A DNA stretch of 64,000 nucleotides. Origin: Candidatus Gastranaerophilales bacterium (GTDB taxonomy: Bacteria > Cyanobacteriota > Vampirovibrionia > Gastranaerophilales > Gastranaerophilaceae). Numbering within the stretch: position 1 is the stretch's first letter; the number at the start of each line of letters is the position of its first letter. The stretch is taken from NCBI GenBank assembly GCA_944322945.1, contig CALUQN010000009.1, positions 1-64,000 of the forward strand. The letters run 5' to 3'. Positions 1-8,498 of the stretch are shown one piece after another. The translations under genes and the position numbers were made by a program. The notes under the pieces were generated by a model that was not told where the DNA came from, did no database searches, and saw only the letters and a list, made by a program, of their open reading frames with translations.

Positions 1-467
1 CAGCTTGATTCTTTGCTGACAGTCCAGTACTTAGGATCATCCGGGTTGGGTTCCTGCGATTCCCATATCGGATACTCTGGGTTGTCGCGTTCTTTTTCAA
101 CCATTTCCGCACAGTTGTTCAAGACTAAAAATTCGTCTCTGTTATTGGCTTGTTGGAAAGTAGTCGCGTCGTTGTGGTTTACCATTGTTTGTCCTGAGCG
201 GTTAACCAGCGCATATTGGTTCTTTAACGGCTGGTATTGCAAGATTGTGCTTGCTGTCAGGTCGTAATTTGTCTGTTTTCCGTTTGCATCATAGTACACG
301 TATTGCAGTTTGGTTGCATTCAAGGCTTCCATATACTCATCACTTGCAGCCTGAGTTTCGTTCGCAAGCCGCATTTTACTGTTTGCGACCATCTGTGAAC
401 GAAATTCGTTATTGGTTAACCGTGTGGTTATACTCAATAATCTGGCTTGTGAAGCTGCCATTCCCAT
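1..467 (-). CDS. Lineage-specific hypothetical protein, N-terminal part (cut by window edge)
   Basis: The reading frame is open from ATG at 467 to base 1 (155 codons plus a partial one), so the C-terminus lies outside the window. The start is supported by AAGGA 11 nt upstream; a second in-frame ATG lies at 461. The product begins MGMAASQARLL and continues with an amphipathic, coiled-coil-like segment (about residues 8-50, ending near DEYMEALNATK), then a Tyr/Asn/Gln-rich region. There is no signal peptide or membrane segment. From memory, proteins opening with MGMAASQAR occur in many copies in gut Melainabacteria, but their function is unknown to me. The helical start recalls the D0 regions of flagellar axial or export-substrate proteins; this is inference only. 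No homology search was possible. Confidence 0.75.
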   Translation of the reverse strand, partial: MGMAASQARLLSITTRLTNNEFRSQMVANSKMRLANETQAASDEYMEALNATKLQYVYYDANGKQTNYDLTASTILQYQPLKNQYALVNRSGQTMVNHNDATTFQQANNRDEFLVLNNCAEMVEKERDNPEYPIWESQEPNPDDPKYWTVSKESS

Positions 468-610
468 ATTGTGAAGAATCCTTTCAGATAGTTGTATACA
501 TATAGTTTGTCGGATTTTTGAGGTTAAAACTTTAATATAATCAGGCATTTGTTAACAAAATTTTACATTAATACGTCATCCTGAAAGCGTGGAAAATCCG
601 TTTAAAAAAA

Positions 611-643
611 GACGATAGGACGTTAAGACGGATAGGACGCTAA
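611..643. repeat. Short direct repeat, two tandem copies
   Basis: The motif gacgataggacgttaa (611-626) is followed at once by gacggataggacgctaa (628-643), a near-identical second copy with one inserted base and one substitution. It precedes the fold-back element. Confidence 0.6.
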
Positions 644-651
644 GTTCGTTT

Positions 652-806
652 CACCCTCTCCTGGTTCAGGAGAGCGGATTTGCGGACGGACGACACGAGC
701 GAAGCGAGTTAGTCCGGATAGCGAACGGAACGAGACTGCTAAGTCCGCAGGGCTTACAGGTGAGTCTCCGTTCGCGTGAAGCAAATCCAAGACAGGGGCA
801 GGGGTG
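652..806. repeat. Nested inverted-repeat (fold-back) element
   Basis: Successive inverted pairs nest inside one another: CACCC (652-656) with GGGTG (802-806); GGATTTGC (676-683) with GCAAATCC (781-788); GCGAACGGA (721-729) with TCCGTTCGC (767-775). An independent hairpin CTCTCCTG-gtt-CAGGAGAG sits at 656-674. The stretch is clearly richer in G and C than its surroundings. It could fold into a long branched RNA or DNA cruciform, and looks like a decayed or selfish repeat rather than a gene. A related CTGGTTCAG...CTGAACCAG pair occurs at 50480-50529. Confidence 0.6.
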
Positions 807-816
807 AGGTCTTACT

Positions 817-845
817 GTCAGGCAGTGCCTGACCTACATTAACTA
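817..845. repeat. Palindromic dispersed repeat, copy 1
   Basis: GTCAGGC-agt-GCCTGAC (817-833) is a perfect 7-bp stem with a 3-nt loop, followed by ctacattaacta. The same unit recurs at 869-897 and, degenerated, at 50304-50320. Confidence 0.65.
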
Positions 846-868
846 TCAAGAATATATACTGTAATGCT

Positions 869-897
869 GTCAGGCTGTGCCTGACCTACAGTAACTA
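869..897. repeat. Palindromic dispersed repeat, copy 2
   Basis: GTCAGGC-tgt-GCCTGAC (869-885) followed by ctacagtaacta. It matches copy 1 except for a compensating-free loop change and one base in the tail, 35 nt after the end of copy 1's stem. Confidence 0.65.
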
Positions 898-939
898 CCG
901 CAAGGGGAGGACAATTTTTAATTTTGCTTTGTAAAAACA

Positions 940-963
940 AAGCACCGACTTATGTCGGTGCTT
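940..963 (-). terminator. Rho-independent terminator of the transglycosylase gene
   Basis: A perfect 10-bp stem AAGCACCGAC / GTCGGTGCTT with loop ttat lies 29 nt past the stop codon. Read on the minus strand it is followed by TTGTTTTTAC, a T-rich tail. Confidence 0.85.
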
Positions 964-992
964 GCATCAATTTTTCATCTTCACACAATTTC

Positions 993-1643
993 TTATATAG
1001 AAATTGTTTCCGGAGCAAATTCCAGATCAACCTGGGTTTCGTCAACAGTATCCATATCAATATATTTGGTAACATATTCTTCCACAGCCGGAACTTTCGG
1101 TACCTGCGGAACAGGAGCTGCTGCCGGAACTTTTGCCGGTGCGGGCGCTGCCGCTACAGTTTGTTTTGCTTTGTGTGCGTTTACAATAGCAGGGTCGGAT
1201 TTCAGGTTGTGATAGTCTGTCATAATCTTGCTCACAAATCTTTTTGTTTCCTGAAACGGCGGTACGGAATTGTATTTTTTAACATTCCCCGGACCTGCGT
1301 TGTATGCCGCAAGTGCTAATTCAACAGAGCCAAACATTTTGTACATCTGTTTGTAATACATAATACCGCCTCTGATATTGTCGCTCAGTGAATACGGATT
1401 TACACCGAGACGTCTGGCGGTTGACGGCATCAATTGGTAGACGCCGATTGCTCCGTGTGAGCTTCTTGCTTCGTGTCTGAAGCCTGATTCTGTTCTTGCA
1501 ATGCTCAAGGCGATTGCCGGATCTACACCCATTTCGATTGAATGTTTTACTATTATGTCCTTTACCGTATTAACATCTGCGGCTTGTGCCTGTGCAAATA
1601 ACATTAACACTAACGTAATAGTGAATAATAATAATTTTTTCAA
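993..1643 (-). CDS. Secreted lytic transglycosylase (SLT/goose-lysozyme-like fold)
   Basis: It cleaves the MurNAc-GlcNAc bond of peptidoglycan in the periplasm or at the outer membrane. I place the start at TTG 1643, not at the upstream ATG (1688): AGAGGA lies 8 nt before this TTG, and the resulting 216-aa protein starts directly with a classical signal peptide (MKKLLLF..., cleavage likely after AQAQA near residue 21-22). The SLT domain spans about residues 25-145, with catalytic Glu52 in ARTESGF, the GVYQLMPSTA motif near 67-76 and AYNAGPGNV near 112-120. A Pro/Ala-rich linker follows and the acidic C-terminal tail has no recognised domain. It is monocistronic with its own terminator. Remodelling or space-making for envelope machines is possible; the exact physiological role is not visible. 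Confidence 0.9.
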   Translation of the reverse strand: MKKLLLFTITLVLMLFAQAQAADVNTVKDIIVKHSIEMGVDPAIALSIARTESGFRHEARSSHGAIGVYQLMPSTARRLGVNPYSLSDNIRGGIMYYKQMYKMFGSVELALAAYNAGPGNVKKYNSVPPFQETKRFVSKIMTDYHNLKSDPAIVNAHKAKQTVAAAPAPAKVPAAAPVPQVPKVPAVEEYVTKYIDMDTVDETQVDLEFAPETISI

Positions 1644-1847
1644 AATAAAAATCCTCTGGTTGTAAATTGGAAAATCCCTAAATAACATAACCTTTCTCTT
1701 CCTTTTTCCGGAAAAACAGAAATTTAGGAATGTAGTCTGTACAATTATAATATTACAAAAATATAAAATTTCAACCCTTAGAATTTTTTGTGTTACAATT
1801 AGTGAAGAATTGTTATCGTAAATTTAGATTATAACAGAGGGGAAACT

Positions 1848-2651
1848 ATGACAAATAAACAATTAGCGACCATCGGCGTATTTGGCGGCTCAGGATTTTA
1901 CAAATTCCTGAATGATATAGAAGAGGTAAAAGTAGAAACACCTTACGGAATGCCGAGTGACAATCTTTTAATCGGCAAAATTGGAGAACACAGGGTTGCA
2001 TTTATGCCTCGTCATGGCAGAAACCATACTATCCTGCCGCATCTTATTAATTACAGAGCCAATGTTTGGGCTATGAAATCAATCGGTGTTGAACGCGTAA
2101 TTTCTCCATGTGCTGCCGGAAGTTTGCAAAAACATGTAAAACCCGGGGATTTTGTAATTTGTGATCAGTTTGTTGATTGGACAGACGGCAGAAAATCAAC
2201 ATTTTTTGAAGGTCCTGTTGCAACCCATCCGTCGCCTGCGGATACTTATTGCCCTGAGCTCAGAGAGCTCGCAATAAAAACAGGTAAAGATTTGGGTATC
2301 AATATCCACGAAACAGGTACTGTTGTTGTTATTAACGGCCCGAGATTTTCGACAAAGGCTGAATCAAAATTCTTCACTAACCAGGGCTGGGAAGTTATTA
2401 ATATGACAGCATTCCCTGAAAATTATCTTGTAAAAGAAATGGATATGTGTCCACTTAATATCTCATTGATTACAGATTACGATGCAGGACTTGTCGGTGA
2501 TGTTCCGCCTGTTTCTCATCACGAAGTTATGCAGGTGTTTGATTCCAACCTTTCTCACCTGAAAGAATTGCTCTTCAAGATGATAGAAAATATTCCGATG
2601 GAAAGACACAATTGTGATTGTATGAATACTAAAAAGAAATCACAGCCGTAG
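1848..2651 (+). CDS. mtnP: S-methyl-5'-thioadenosine phosphorylase
   Basis: Phosphorolysis of methylthioadenosine, the by-product of polyamine or ethylene-type SAM use, to adenine and methylthioribose-1-phosphate in the cytosol. The protein has the family's usual length (267 aa) and motifs: GVFGGSGFY at residues 11-19 (phosphate loop), PRHGRNH near 54-60, GPRFSTKAES in the middle, NMTAFPE near 190 (purine and ribose contact) and TDYDA near 216-220, whose acidic pair selects 6-amino purines. The Cys-containing tail (NCDCMN) is dispensable-looking. The start is fixed by GAGGGG 5-6 nt upstream. It is first in an apparent operon with yggT, trkA and trkH (gaps of 9 and 11 nt, then an overlap). No other methionine-salvage gene lies nearby. 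Closely related purine phosphorylases are the only alternative call. Confidence 0.92.
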   Translation: MTNKQLATIGVFGGSGFYKFLNDIEEVKVETPYGMPSDNLLIGKIGEHRVAFMPRHGRNHTILPHLINYRANVWAMKSIGVERVISPCAAGSLQKHVKPGDFVICDQFVDWTDGRKSTFFEGPVATHPSPADTYCPELRELAIKTGKDLGINIHETGTVVVINGPRFSTKAESKFFTNQGWEVINMTAFPENYLVKEMDMCPLNISLITDYDAGLVGDVPPVSHHEVMQVFDSNLSHLKELLFKMIENIPMERHNCDCMNTKKKSQP

Positions 2652-2660
2652 GGAGAGATT

Positions 2661-2924
2661 ATGTCATTAACAGCAGGTATTATAAATATATTCAATCTAT
2701 TTTATTTTCTGATTATCCTCAGAATATTTTTGAGCTGGATTCCGTCTATAAATTGGGATGCTCAGCCGTGGAGGACAATCAGTGAAGTAACGGATGTTTA
2801 TTTGAACTTGTTCAGAAAAATAATTCCGCCGATTGCGAATATTGATTTTTCGCCGATTGTCGCATTGATAGTTCTTCAGATTATAGAAAATATTTTGCTG
2901 TATTTGGTGCAGCAGCTTAGGTAG
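2661..2924 (+). CDS. yggT: YggT-family small membrane protein
   Basis: An 87-aa protein with two hydrophobic segments (about residues 5-22 and 62-84) joined by a loop with the family hallmark FLSWIPSINWD and the phrase NLFRKIIPPI. YggT proteins are inner-membrane proteins of unclear role, linked in other bacteria to osmotic tolerance, cell division and (as Ycf19 relatives) thylakoid or septum organisation. Start ATG at 2661 has GGGAGAG upstream. Position between mtnP and the potassium transporter genes agrees loosely with an osmotic role, but that is inference. Confidence 0.85.
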   Translation: MSLTAGIINIFNLFYFLIILRIFLSWIPSINWDAQPWRTISEVTDVYLNLFRKIIPPIANIDFSPIVALIVLQIIENILLYLVQQLR

Positions 2925-2935
2925 GAGCTTGGGGT

Positions 2936-4279
2936 ATGAAAATCATCATATATGGAGCAACTGATATAGGATGTCTTTTAGCAACAGAATTTTTTGAAGA
3001 TCACGACATAACTATTATTGATAATGAAGAAAGCCTGTCAGATGAATTTAATCGGCTGGATATCAGTTTTGTAAAAGGGAATGCTTCAAATATAAATGTT
3101 CTCAATAATGCAGATATACACAATGCAGATGTATTTATTGCATGTACACAGCTTGATGAAGCCAATATCGTGGCATGTCTTACCGCAAAAAAAATGAGCG
3201 GGGTAAAAACAATCTGTTTTGTTTCAAAAGAAGAATATAAATGCACATTAAATTTTGAAAAAAATAACGATTTTTTCGGTGATTTTTTCATAGATTACAT
3301 AGTATGGCCGGAAGAACTTTTGACTCAGGATATTTTTAGAATAGTCACCGTAGCGCATGCACTTGATGTTGAATATTTTGCTGACGGACAGGCCAGACTT
3401 CTGGAATACAAATTAGATTCACAAAATTCTATTGCTAATAAAAAAGTAAAAGACTGCGGTTTTACGGACGGAACGCTAATCGTTGGCATAACACGCAATT
3501 GCGAACTTTTTATCCCTAACGGAGATACGGTTCTGCTTCCTGATGATAAACTGATATTTATGGGAACATCCCATTCTCTTGATATGCTTGCCGGAACATT
3601 CTTCTACGAAAAAGAAAATGTAAAATCAGTTGCAATAATCGGGGGTGGCAATGTAGGATTGATGCTTGCACAGGCACTTGAGTCTCTGAAAATTAAAGCA
3701 AAAGTAATTGAAAAAGACTATGAACGGTGTGAATGTATCTCACAATATTTAAAAAATACTCTTGTAATAAACGGAGATGGCACTAATTTATCATTGCTCT
3801 CTGAAGAAGAAATCGGAGACTGCGATGTAGCAATAAGTGTAACTAACAATGACGAACGGAATCTTCTATGTTCTCTACTTTGTAAACAGCTTGGTGTAAA
3901 ACGGGTAATTGCAAGAGTTTCTAAGGTATTAAATATACCACTGTTTGAAAAAGTAGGTATTGATATAGCAATTTCGCCGAAAAATTCTGCAATAAATGAA
4001 GTCAAAAACGATTTGGCGGAAACAAACGTTGATATTCTTGCAACTGTCGAACAGGGGCAGGGAGAAGTTTTGGAAATTGAAACTCCGGAAGAATTTAACA
4101 ATAAAAAAGTTATGGAGTTGAAATTCCCTGCAAACGCAATTATTGGAGTAATTCAGCGGAAACACAGCGTAATAATTCCAAAAGGTACAACAATTCTCAA
4201 TCAAGGTGATACCCTTATAATATTTACAAAAGCAGATGATGCAGACGCAATAAAAACTTTCTTTAAGGTGAAAAAATGA
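2936..4279 (+). CDS. trkA: Trk potassium uptake system, NAD-binding regulatory subunit TrkA
   Basis: Cytosolic gating subunit of the Trk K+ transporter. Its 447 aa form the standard tandem arrangement: RCK_N (1 to ~120), RCK_C (~140-220), RCK_N (~226-345), RCK_C (~365-445). The second Rossmann fold has the full nucleotide motif IIGGGNVG (near residue 230), with acidic VIEKD at the end of strand 2. The first is degenerate (YGATDIG), so nucleotide binding in that half may be weak. The stop codon overlaps the trkH start by 4 nt (ATGA), which indicates translational coupling and a 1:1 complex. Confidence 0.92.
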   Translation: MKIIIYGATDIGCLLATEFFEDHDITIIDNEESLSDEFNRLDISFVKGNASNINVLNNADIHNADVFIACTQLDEANIVACLTAKKMSGVKTICFVSKEEYKCTLNFEKNNDFFGDFFIDYIVWPEELLTQDIFRIVTVAHALDVEYFADGQARLLEYKLDSQNSIANKKVKDCGFTDGTLIVGITRNCELFIPNGDTVLLPDDKLIFMGTSHSLDMLAGTFFYEKENVKSVAIIGGGNVGLMLAQALESLKIKAKVIEKDYERCECISQYLKNTLVINGDGTNLSLLSEEEIGDCDVAISVTNNDERNLLCSLLCKQLGVKRVIARVSKVLNIPLFEKVGIDIAISPKNSAINEVKNDLAETNVDILATVEQGQGEVLEIETPEEFNNKKVMELKFPANAIIGVIQRKHSVIIPKGTTILNQGDTLIIFTKADDADAIKTFFKVKK

Positions 4280-5745
4280 GATTAAGCTATCTAGCAAATG
4301 CTATAGGACTTATAATGATATACATAGGAATAGTTATATTGACTCCTATAGCTATTGCTCTTTTAACAAAAGACTTTTATTCAATTGTACCATTTATAAC
4401 TGCAGGAATAATATCCACCGTTATAGGTGTATGCCTTAGAAAATTTTTTCCCAATGCTTCTTCTGTTGAAAATTTGAATGATATAAAAAAAACAGAGGCT
4501 CTATTTGTGGTTGCTGTATCATGGATTATTTTCGGAATAATTTCCGGAATTCCGTATTTATTTTATGGAATTAATCCTGTTGATGCTATGTTTGAAGCAA
4601 CATCTGGAATTACAACAACAGGAGCTACGATTTTTACAACATTTGACTATCCAAAAGCTTTATTCTTCTGGAGATCACTAACTCAATGGCTTGGAGGTTT
4701 GGGGATAATCGTTTTATTTATAGCAGTACTTCCACAGTTTGCAGTTGCAGGACGGCAAATGTTTTTTGCGGAAGCCCCCGGGCCGACGGAAGATAAGATT
4801 ACACCAAGAATAAGAAACACAGCATCAACGCTGTGGGGAATTTATTTGATATTTACAATAATCCAAACCGTGCTATTAATGCTTGCCGGCATGCCATTAT
4901 TTGATGCGGTCTGCAACTCTTTTTCAACACTGGCGGCCGGAGGATTTTCTCCAAAAGCAAACAGCACTTTCGATTATCACTCCAACCTGATAACATGGAT
5001 TATGACAATATTTATGTTTATAGCCGGCAGCAATTTTATACTATGGATAAGAGCGTTTAATCAGAAAAAGCCCTCTTTATTTATCAAAAACGAAGAATTC
5101 CGTTTATACCTGAATTTAACCGTAATTTTTTCATTATTTATAGCTGCAAGTCTAATATATTCCAGCGGCTACAGCCTTTTTGAAGCATTAACGCATGCCT
5201 TTTATCAGGTAGCATCCATCTCTACCTCAACCGGCAGTGCAAGTGTAGATTTTATAAAATGGGATTTCACGTCACAGATAATTCTGTTTATAGTGATGTT
5301 TATGGGCGCATGTGCGAGTTCTGCCGGCGGTGGTATAAAACTCACAAGATGGCTCATTGTGTTTAAAACAATGAAAAGCGAGATGGTTAGAATTCTACAC
5401 CCGAATGCGGTCTTTAACGTTAAAATAGATAACACAATCGTACCCAAAGATGTAATACGACAAATAATAGTATTCGTTTTTTATTACTTTGCAATATTTC
5501 TTGTTGGTGCAATTTTGATAAGTATAATAGAACAAAATGTGATTGTCGGTCTCAGCACCTCAATAACAACACTAGGCAATATTGGTCCGGGGTTTACCCA
5601 AGCTGTTGGACCAATGGGGAACTTTGACGGTCTGCATATTGTATCTAAAATTATTTGTATAATTTATATGCTGGTTGGCAGGCTGGAAATTATTCCGTTT
5701 CTTGTTATGTTTCAGCGCGATTTCTGGTATGTTAAAGAATCCTAG
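4276..5745 (+). CDS. trkH: Trk potassium uptake system, channel subunit TrkH
   Basis: Inner-membrane K+ translocating subunit, 489 aa, the usual TrkH length, with about ten membrane spans. The four pore loops of the pseudo-tetrameric selectivity filter can be read in order: TSGITTTGATIF (near 108-119), STLAAGGFSP, STSTGSASV and TTLGNIGPG, each with the filter glycine. Start ATG at 4276 overlaps the trkA stop; AAGG lies just upstream within trkA. No terminator is seen before the next operon, which begins 98 nt later behind an AT-rich stretch. Confidence 0.93.
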   Translation: MRLSYLANAIGLIMIYIGIVILTPIAIALLTKDFYSIVPFITAGIISTVIGVCLRKFFPNASSVENLNDIKKTEALFVVAVSWIIFGIISGIPYLFYGINPVDAMFEATSGITTTGATIFTTFDYPKALFFWRSLTQWLGGLGIIVLFIAVLPQFAVAGRQMFFAEAPGPTEDKITPRIRNTASTLWGIYLIFTIIQTVLLMLAGMPLFDAVCNSFSTLAAGGFSPKANSTFDYHSNLITWIMTIFMFIAGSNFILWIRAFNQKKPSLFIKNEEFRLYLNLTVIFSLFIAASLIYSSGYSLFEALTHAFYQVASISTSTGSASVDFIKWDFTSQIILFIVMFMGACASSAGGGIKLTRWLIVFKTMKSEMVRILHPNAVFNVKIDNTIVPKDVIRQIIVFVFYYFAIFLVGAILISIIEQNVIVGLSTSITTLGNIGPGFTQAVGPMGNFDGLHIVSKIICIIYMLVGRLEIIPFLVMFQRDFWYVKES

Positions 5746-5843
5746 CTCATAATTAATATTTATAAATGATTAAAATGAACAATTAATGTGATTAAATCGT
5801 TGTATATATGTAAAATAACAGAAAACCTAGAGGATACTCCACA

Positions 5844-7328
5844 TTGTCATTACGCAGGAAATTTATTGCATTAGCTATATGTATTGCTTTGAATTCAGGG
5901 CTTTGCAGCTTTGCTCTTGAAGCTTCCGTGCAAATGATAGAAAAAGGTTCAACTCTTACAATGAGAGACTGCCTTGAAATTGCACTTAATAACAGCCCCC
6001 TTATCAAACGTGCCAGATACAATTACGGCGTATCCGCTAAAAGTTACAGTATAGCAAAAGCAGCTTATTTCCCGACCATAGGTGTCGGCACAGGATATTA
6101 CGTTAATACAAACAGTTCCTCTGGCAACAGAGGAGGATATACGTATAACCGTAATATGAATAATAACTACTATTCAGCAGAAGCATCTCTAAACCAGCTT
6201 ATCTGGAACTTCGGCAAAACTAATGCAAATATAAGAATGAATAATTTTTATAGAATAGCTGCCATTTTTGACTTTGATAATATTGTACTTGACACCTTGT
6301 TTGAGGTTAAAACAAACTACTATAACGTACTTGCCGCCAAAGCACAGGTTGAAATAAACAAAGCAAATGTACAAATTAATGAGAGAAATTACCAGCGGAC
6401 AAAAGCATATTTTGATGAGGGAATACGCTCCAAAATAGACCTTGTAAACGCTGAAGTAAATCTGAGTGATTCAAAAGTAAGCCTTGTCAATTCAGAACAA
6501 AATTATCAAAATGCGCTTGTTCAATTAAATAATTCAATGTACGTTGCATATACCCCCGAATATGAAATTGAAAGTACTGAAAATTTCAAATTCAGCGAAA
6601 ATCTTGCAGAAGTAAATCTGGAAGATATTTCAAAAAAAGAAGACTATTCAGCCCCTCCTGAAGATGTTGAAGATGCCTTTCTTACAAGTCAGGTTGAAAA
6701 AATAGAAGTATTAACGGATTACAAATTAAATCCTTTCCCGTATACTTTTGAAGAATCATTGGAAATGGCATACGAAAATCGCCCTGATTTAAAAGCCTAT
6801 GATGCAACTTTAAGTGCAATGAAAGAATCCCTTAAATACACAAAAAGGGAATACTTACCGGAAATCAGCGGGAATGTCGGCTATGGATATAGAGATACCT
6901 ATAATACAAACTCTTTTAACGTAGGAGTTTCACTATCTACTAACGTAAATATTCTTGCTCAGAAACACGAAATAGACAGCGCAAAATTACAGGTAGAATT
7001 AGCACAGAATGAAATAGATTTAGCAAAACAAAATATATATTTTGAAGTTCAGGATGCATATATTAACATGATGCAATTAGAAAAACAAATTCCTCTTTTA
7101 GCCGTAAAAGTTAAACAAACTTTAGAAAATTTTGAACTCGCAGATGGCAGATACGCAGTTGGAATAGGTGATTATATAGAACTTCAGGATGCAAAAGTTA
7201 ATTATAACAATGCACAACAATCATACGTTGAAGCCGTATTCAATTATAACGTGGCAAGAGCAAATCTTGAAAAAGCCATAGCTCTGCCGCAGGAAGTCAC
7301 TACAACTATAGGGGACGATAAAAAATGA
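5844..7328 (+). CDS. TolC-family outer membrane efflux protein
   Basis: Outer-membrane exit duct of the tripartite pump encoded with the next three genes. The start is TTG at 5844, fixed by AGAGGA nine nt upstream and a signal peptide beginning directly after it (LRRKFIALAICIAL..., cleavage near residue 25). The 494-aa protein carries two OEP repeats: one at about residues 35-230 and one at about 300-480, each with long Ala/Gln/Asn-rich helices (for example NKANVQINERNYQRTKAYFDEG). Between them is an unusual acidic linker (about residues 235-300). The last codons overlap macA (ATGA). Its specific partner is inferred from the operon. Confidence 0.9.
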   Translation: MSLRRKFIALAICIALNSGLCSFALEASVQMIEKGSTLTMRDCLEIALNNSPLIKRARYNYGVSAKSYSIAKAAYFPTIGVGTGYYVNTNSSSGNRGGYTYNRNMNNNYYSAEASLNQLIWNFGKTNANIRMNNFYRIAAIFDFDNIVLDTLFEVKTNYYNVLAAKAQVEINKANVQINERNYQRTKAYFDEGIRSKIDLVNAEVNLSDSKVSLVNSEQNYQNALVQLNNSMYVAYTPEYEIESTENFKFSENLAEVNLEDISKKEDYSAPPEDVEDAFLTSQVEKIEVLTDYKLNPFPYTFEESLEMAYENRPDLKAYDATLSAMKESLKYTKREYLPEISGNVGYGYRDTYNTNSFNVGVSLSTNVNILAQKHEIDSAKLQVELAQNEIDLAKQNIYFEVQDAYINMMQLEKQIPLLAVKVKQTLENFELADGRYAVGIGDYIELQDAKVNYNNAQQSYVEAVFNYNVARANLEKAIALPQEVTTTIGDDKK

Positions 7329-8482
7329 AATTAGAAAAGAAAATTTTAATACCTCTAATAACCATCTTGATTATAATATTATTGCTTATAATCAGAACAG
7401 CTAACAAAAATAAAGTACGCTACGAAACTTCAAAACTGGAACGCTGTACAATAACCCAGATAGTAGAAGCATCCGGCACCATAAATCCGGTAAATACAGT
7501 CAGCGTAGGTTCAACTGTATCAGGACTTATTAAAGATATTTATGTTGACTTCAACTCTGTAGTGAAAAAAGGGCAGCTTCTTGCGCAAATCGACCCTGCA
7601 AACTTTGAAGCATCAGTTCAGCAGGCACAGGCCTCCATTAATAACGCAGAAGCAAACCTTGCACGACTTAATGCCGTTATGGAAATGGATAAAAAAACAT
7701 ACAACCGTTATAAACGCCTGTATGCAAAAAACTTTATTGCGAAAAGCGAACTTGATCAGGCAGAAAGCACCTATCTTGCTGACCTTGCGCAGATAGGTGC
7801 AGCGCAGGCTCAAATAGCACAGGCACAGGCAACATATAAAACGGCAATGACAAACCTTGGTTACACAAAAATTATAGCACCTGTTGACGGAACGATTATA
7901 TCACGTGAAATTGACTTAGGGCAGCCGGTTGCCGCAAGTTTTCAGGCACCGCAATTATTCACTATCGCACAGGATTTAACAAAGATGCAGATTGAAGTAA
8001 ATGTTTCAGAAGCTGATATAGGCAAAGTAAAAGAAGGTCAGGACGTAACTTATACTCTTGACGGCTATCCTGACAGTACATTCCATGGAAAAGTAACTCA
8101 GGTAAGAATTTCTCCAACCACAGTATCTAACGTTGTAACATATTCAGTCATTGTTGATGTTAATAACGAAGATTTAAAACTAATCCCCGGTATGACCGCA
8201 AATGTTTCTATTATAACAGATAAAAGCGAGGACATTCTCTGTGTTCCTAATATGGCTTTAAAATTTACACCTAATACAGACGGAACTAAATACAAAAATC
8301 AAGGTATCTGGGTTATGGAAAGAGGCAAGCCAAAAAGAATTGACGTGAAAACCGGTGTAAGCAACGATACTTCGACAGAATTGGAATCTCCAGCACTTGC
8401 AGAAGGCACTCCTATTATTACCGGTATAAAAGGTAAATCAAGAAACAGTTCAAATCAAAGACGCCGCCGCGGTATGTTCTAA
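7325..8482 (+). CDS. macA: MacA-type periplasmic adaptor (membrane fusion protein)
   Basis: Links the inner-membrane ABC transporter to the TolC-like duct. The 385 aa comprise an N-terminal anchor helix (about 6-23), a lipoyl half-motif (VSGLIKDIYVD), a long alpha-hairpin rich in Ala/Gln (about residues 95-175), the second lipoyl half (YTKIIAPVDGTIISREIDLGQPV), a beta-barrel and a membrane-proximal domain ending in the conserved VKTGVSN...E phrase. The tail is short and basic (QRRRRGMF). It overlaps the preceding gene by 4 nt. MacA or another HlyD-family adaptor such as those of peptide exporters cannot be told apart by sequence alone. Confidence 0.9.
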   Translation: MKLEKKILIPLITILIIILLLIIRTANKNKVRYETSKLERCTITQIVEASGTINPVNTVSVGSTVSGLIKDIYVDFNSVVKKGQLLAQIDPANFEASVQQAQASINNAEANLARLNAVMEMDKKTYNRYKRLYAKNFIAKSELDQAESTYLADLAQIGAAQAQIAQAQATYKTAMTNLGYTKIIAPVDGTIISREIDLGQPVAASFQAPQLFTIAQDLTKMQIEVNVSEADIGKVKEGQDVTYTLDGYPDSTFHGKVTQVRISPTTVSNVVTYSVIVDVNNEDLKLIPGMTANVSIITDKSEDILCVPNMALKFTPNTDGTKYKNQGIWVMERGKPKRIDVKTGVSNDTSTELESPALAEGTPIITGIKGKSRNSSNQRRRRGMF

Positions 8483-8498
8483 AATATAAAGGATAAAA

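Larger units (their letters stand above)
468..992. other. Gene-free, repeat-rich interval
   Basis: No plausible gene lies in this 525-nt gap; open frames here lack ribosome sites and cross structured repeats. It holds, in order, a remnant reading cgtcatcctgaaagcg (572-587) that resembles the dispersed element seen at 41979 and 61624, a pair of short direct repeats (611-643), a ~155-nt nested fold-back (652-806), two copies of a palindromic repeat (817-845, 869-897) and the terminator of the transglycosylase gene (940-963). Confidence 0.7.

Noticed and set aside
817-897. CRISPR array
   Set aside because: Only two close copies of a short palindrome exist, with spacer-like sequence that is not of CRISPR form and no cas genes nearby.
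924-1319. Plus-strand open frames across the transglycosylase gene
   Set aside because: They are antisense to a gene with complete SLT motifs and signal peptide; they also cross its terminator hairpin.
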